NCBI GenBank assembly: GCA_021153285.1
Contig: JAGKTT010000086.1
Coordinates: forward strand, 1 to 8,109
Length of the DNA stretch: 8,109 nucleotides
Direction of reading: 5' to 3'
DNA from: Bacteroidia bacterium
GTDB taxonomy: Bacteria; Bacteroidota; Bacteroidia; Bacteroidales; UBA932
Shown here: piece after piece, positions 6,295 through 8,109 of the stretch
Layout: each line of letters opens with the position of its first letter
Position numbering within the stretch: the first letter of the stretch is position 1
Made by a program: the position numbers and the translations under genes
The notes under the pieces: generated by a model
Databases searched by the model: none
Seen by the model: only the letters and a program-made list of their open reading frames with translations
Told to the model about the DNA's origin: nothing

Positions 6295-6915
6295 ATGGCA
6301 GTACAATCATCATTCAAGAATATGACAATCTGCCTCCTGGCCATCTGTCTTGTCTGCTCCGGCCTTCTTGCAGGCGTATATGCGCTTACTGCAGAGCCGA
6401 TTGCCGCAGCGGCAGCAGCCAAGAACGAGGCAGCTATCAAGGAAGTCCTTCCTGAAACGGCTGTAACCATTGAAGAGGAAAGAACAGTGGATTTTGAGGG
6501 TGCGTCTTATGCGTACAATCTTGCTTACGATGAGCAGGGCAATACGGTAGGTTGTGCCATCAATGTCTCTCCTGTAGGTTTCGGTGGCCCTATCGTGATC
6601 AAGGTCGGCTTCGATGTAAACGGTGTTATCTGCAATACAAAGGTTCTATCACAGGCTGAGACCCCGGGTCTTGGTGCAAAGTGTGTTGAGCCAGCTTTCT
6701 CAGAGCAGTTCAAGGGTTTCGATCCTGCTCATAAGAATCTTGCAGTGAAGAAGGACGGCGGTGATGTGGATGCCATTACAGCTTCTACCATCACTTCCCG
6801 TGCATACACTGACGGTCTTGCACTCGCAGCCAAGGTATTCCAGGCTATCGGTCAGACTCCTATGTTACTTAATGACACCCTTGTCATTCCGAGCGAAGTC
6901 GAGGAAACTAAATAA
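6295..6915 (+). CDS. rnfG: RnfG, periplasmic covalent-FMN subunit
   Basis: RnfG is anchored by one N-terminal helix and carries an FMN attached by ApbE to a threonine on the outer face of the membrane. The 206-residue product has a single membrane helix at ~10-31 ('TICLLAICLVCSGLLAGVYA'), followed by an Ala-rich stretch (~36-47). The FMN-binding domain contains 'GFGGPIVIKVGFD' and the family signature 'SQAETPGLGAK'. The attachment motif is 'DAITASTITSRA', with T165 as the expected flavinylated residue. Here the usual Gly-Ala before the Thr is Ala-Ser, a variant of the canonical SGAT. Length and domain order are normal and the gene looks intact. It starts 5 bases after rnfD behind a GGGAGG, and its stop codon shares an A with a possible upstream rnfE start (TAATG). 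Confidence 0.94.
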   Translation: MAVQSSFKNMTICLLAICLVCSGLLAGVYALTAEPIAAAAAAKNEAAIKEVLPETAVTIEEERTVDFEGASYAYNLAYDEQGNTVGCAINVSPVGFGGPIVIKVGFDVNGVICNTKVLSQAETPGLGAKCVEPAFSEQFKGFDPAHKNLAVKKDGGDVDAITASTITSRAYTDGLALAAKVFQAIGQTPMLLNDTLVIPSEVEETK

Positions 6916-6916
6916 T

Positions 6917-6921
6917 GGAGG
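6917..6921 (+). promoter_or_regulatory. Shine-Dalgarno sequence deciding the rnfE start
   Basis: GGAGG lies 8 bases before the ATG at 6930. An in-frame ATG at 6915 overlaps the rnfG stop and places GGAGG inside the coding region. The site therefore favours 6930 as the true start of rnfE. Confidence 0.6.
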
Positions 6922-6929
6922 AACAGAAT

Positions 6930-7520
6930 ATGGGAAAATTTCAGCTTATAACTAAAGGCCTCATCAAGGAGAACCCTACATTCGTCCTCCTTCTGGGTAT
7001 GTGTCCGACATTGGCCACTACCACTTCGGCTATCAACGGTATGAGTATGGGACTTGCTACAACATTCGTCCTCATTCTCTCGAACATCGTTATCTCAGCG
7101 ATAGCAGCATATATTCCGGACAAGGTGCGTATCCCTTCATACATAGTGGTGATCGCTACCTTCGTGACTCTTCTTCAGTTCGTAATGCAGGCTTATGTAC
7201 CGGATATCTATGAGACACTCGGTCTTTTCATTCCGCTCATCGTGGTGAACTGTATCGTTCTCGGACGTGCCGAGGCATTTGCAAACAAGAACAGCGTGGG
7301 TGATTCGGCTCTTGACGGTATCGGTATCGGACTCGGCTTCACCTGCTCTCTTACAGTTCTTGGACTTGTACGTGAGATCCTCGGAAGCGGCTCTGCATTC
7401 GGATTCAAGTTTATTGAAGGTGACGGTATCCTTGCATTCGTGCTTGCTCCGGGAGCCTTCCTTGCACTTGGCTATCTCATCGTGATCTTCAGAAAACTGA
7501 CAACTAAAAAGGCTGAGTAA
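6930..7520 (+). CDS. rnfE: RnfE, membrane subunit of the Rnf complex
   Basis: RnfE is a six-helix inner-membrane protein homologous to RnfA and inserted in the opposite orientation. Together they hold an intramembrane iron-sulfur cluster that passes electrons across the membrane. From ATG 6930 the product is 196 residues and begins 'MGKFQLITKGLIKENPTF', as in relatives. This places the two conserved cysteines at C25 ('LLLGMCPTLATTT') and C108 ('VVNCIVLGRAEAFA'), the positions known for the family. An ATG at 6915 would add five residues (MEEQN) but has no ribosome-binding site. The remaining sequence ('DGIGIGLGFTCSLTVLGLVREILGSG') is typical, and the Lys-rich C-terminus 'RKLTTKKAE' is complete. 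rnfA follows by 2 bases. Confidence 0.94.
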   Translation: MGKFQLITKGLIKENPTFVLLLGMCPTLATTTSAINGMSMGLATTFVLILSNIVISAIAAYIPDKVRIPSYIVVIATFVTLLQFVMQAYVPDIYETLGLFIPLIVVNCIVLGRAEAFANKNSVGDSALDGIGIGLGFTCSLTVLGLVREILGSGSAFGFKFIEGDGILAFVLAPGAFLALGYLIVIFRKLTTKKAE

Positions 7521-7522
7521 TT

Positions 7523-8109
7523 ATGGAATATATACTTATCATCATTTCAGCGATATTTGTAAACAATATCCTGCTTTCACAGTTCCTTGGTATATGTCCG
7601 TTCCTCGGCGTATCTAACAAGCTCAGTACTGCTGCGGGTATGTCAATGGCTGTATGCTTCGTGATTACCCTTGCTACTGTGGTGACTTATCTTCTGAATT
7701 CACTTCTGGCAATGTTCGGACTTGAGTTCCTTCAGACCATTTCGTTCATTCTGGTGATCGCTGCTCTCGTGCAGATGGTGGAGATCGTGCTCAAGAAGAT
7801 CAGTCCTTCGCTTTATGCGGCTCTGGGTATTTTCCTTCCGCTGATTACAACCAACTGTGCCGTTCTCGGTGTGGCTCTCACAGTGGTTCAGAAGTCATCA
7901 CCGTTCGCGGCTGCCGCTGACGGTATGATGAACCTCGGAGAGGCGACTGTATATGCATTCGCGACATCGCTTGGCTTCGGTCTTGCAATGGTACTTTTTG
8001 CCGGTCTTCGCGAGCAGCTTGCGCTCAATGATGTTCCTAAAGAGTTCAAGGGAATTCCTATCGCTTTGGTTACTGCGGGTATTCTTGCGATGGCCTTTAT
8101 GGGATTCTC
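7523..8109 (+). CDS. rnfA: RnfA, membrane subunit of the Rnf complex (3' end cut by window)
   Basis: RnfA is the partner of RnfE and a six-helix membrane protein. The window holds 195 codons plus two bases, ending 'AFMGFS'. Relatives end about 5-10 residues after that motif, so nearly the whole gene is here. The start 'MEYILIIISAIFVNNILLSQF' is typical. The conserved cysteines that help bind the shared [2Fe-2S] cluster are C25 ('FLGICPFLGVS') and C112 ('LPLITTNCAVLGVAL'). 'FILVIAALVQMVEIVLKK' and 'GLREQLALNDVPKEFKG' are further family blocks. Between 'GVALTVVQ' and 'YAFATSLGFG' the loop ('KSSPFAAAADGMMNLGEAT') looks about ten residues longer than in E. coli RsxA. The ATG at 7523 follows the rnfE stop by 2 bases, without a clear Shine-Dalgarno sequence. 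Confidence 0.95.
   Translation, partial: MEYILIIISAIFVNNILLSQFLGICPFLGVSNKLSTAAGMSMAVCFVITLATVVTYLLNSLLAMFGLEFLQTISFILVIAALVQMVEIVLKKISPSLYAALGIFLPLITTNCAVLGVALTVVQKSSPFAAAADGMMNLGEATVYAFATSLGFGLAMVLFAGLREQLALNDVPKEFKGIPIALVTAGILAMAFMGF

Overview
The window is ten tightly packed genes, all on the + strand. It reads as chromosomal DNA from a Bacteroidota, most likely Bacteroidales. The evidence is the gene order (coiled-coil zinc-ribbon protein, dnaB, DUF3108 protein, rseC, then rnfB-C-D-G-E-A), the form of RnfB with four CxxCxxCxxxC motifs, and AT-rich leaders without a Shine-Dalgarno sequence before most genes. I cannot name a genus. No intergenic gap exceeds about 15 bases. I see no RNA gene, mobile element, CRISPR array, clear promoter or terminator.

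Layout: bases 1-17 look like the last codons of an upstream gene (possibly a Nif3-like protein). A zinc-ribbon/coiled-coil protein follows (23-832), then the replicative helicase DnaB (841-2370), a secreted DUF3108 protein (2383-3267) and RseC (3272-3688). From 3701 to the right edge lies the rnf cluster, encoding the membrane complex that couples ferredoxin:NAD+ electron transfer to ion pumping. RnfB is the ferredoxin-side multi-cluster subunit, RnfC the NADH/FMN subunit, and RnfD and RnfG carry covalent FMN. RnfE and RnfA are paired membrane subunits that share an iron-sulfur cluster. RseC is a membrane protein that works with Rnf/Rsx complexes elsewhere. The window ends within a few codons of the end of rnfA.

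The notable feature is damage confined to two rnf genes. rnfB keeps its first ~18 codons (3701-~3754) and then jumps, out of frame, to the region after its first iron-sulfur motif (open frame 3760-4413). About 60-65 residues are missing, including the half-membrane anchor and the CGGCGYPGC-type cluster site. rnfD is open throughout but only 169 residues long, against roughly 320-350 for the family. It looks like three correct pieces joined at two points (near 5837-5848 and 6047-6067), each lacking about 75-85 residues of mostly membrane helix. rnfC between them, and rnfG, rnfE and rnfA after them, look intact with all expected cofactor residues. Either this lineage has a genuinely disrupted Rnf complex, or the assembly has collapsed here. 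The sequence alone cannot decide, but the local clustering of three clean gaps makes an assembly or consensus artefact a serious possibility.
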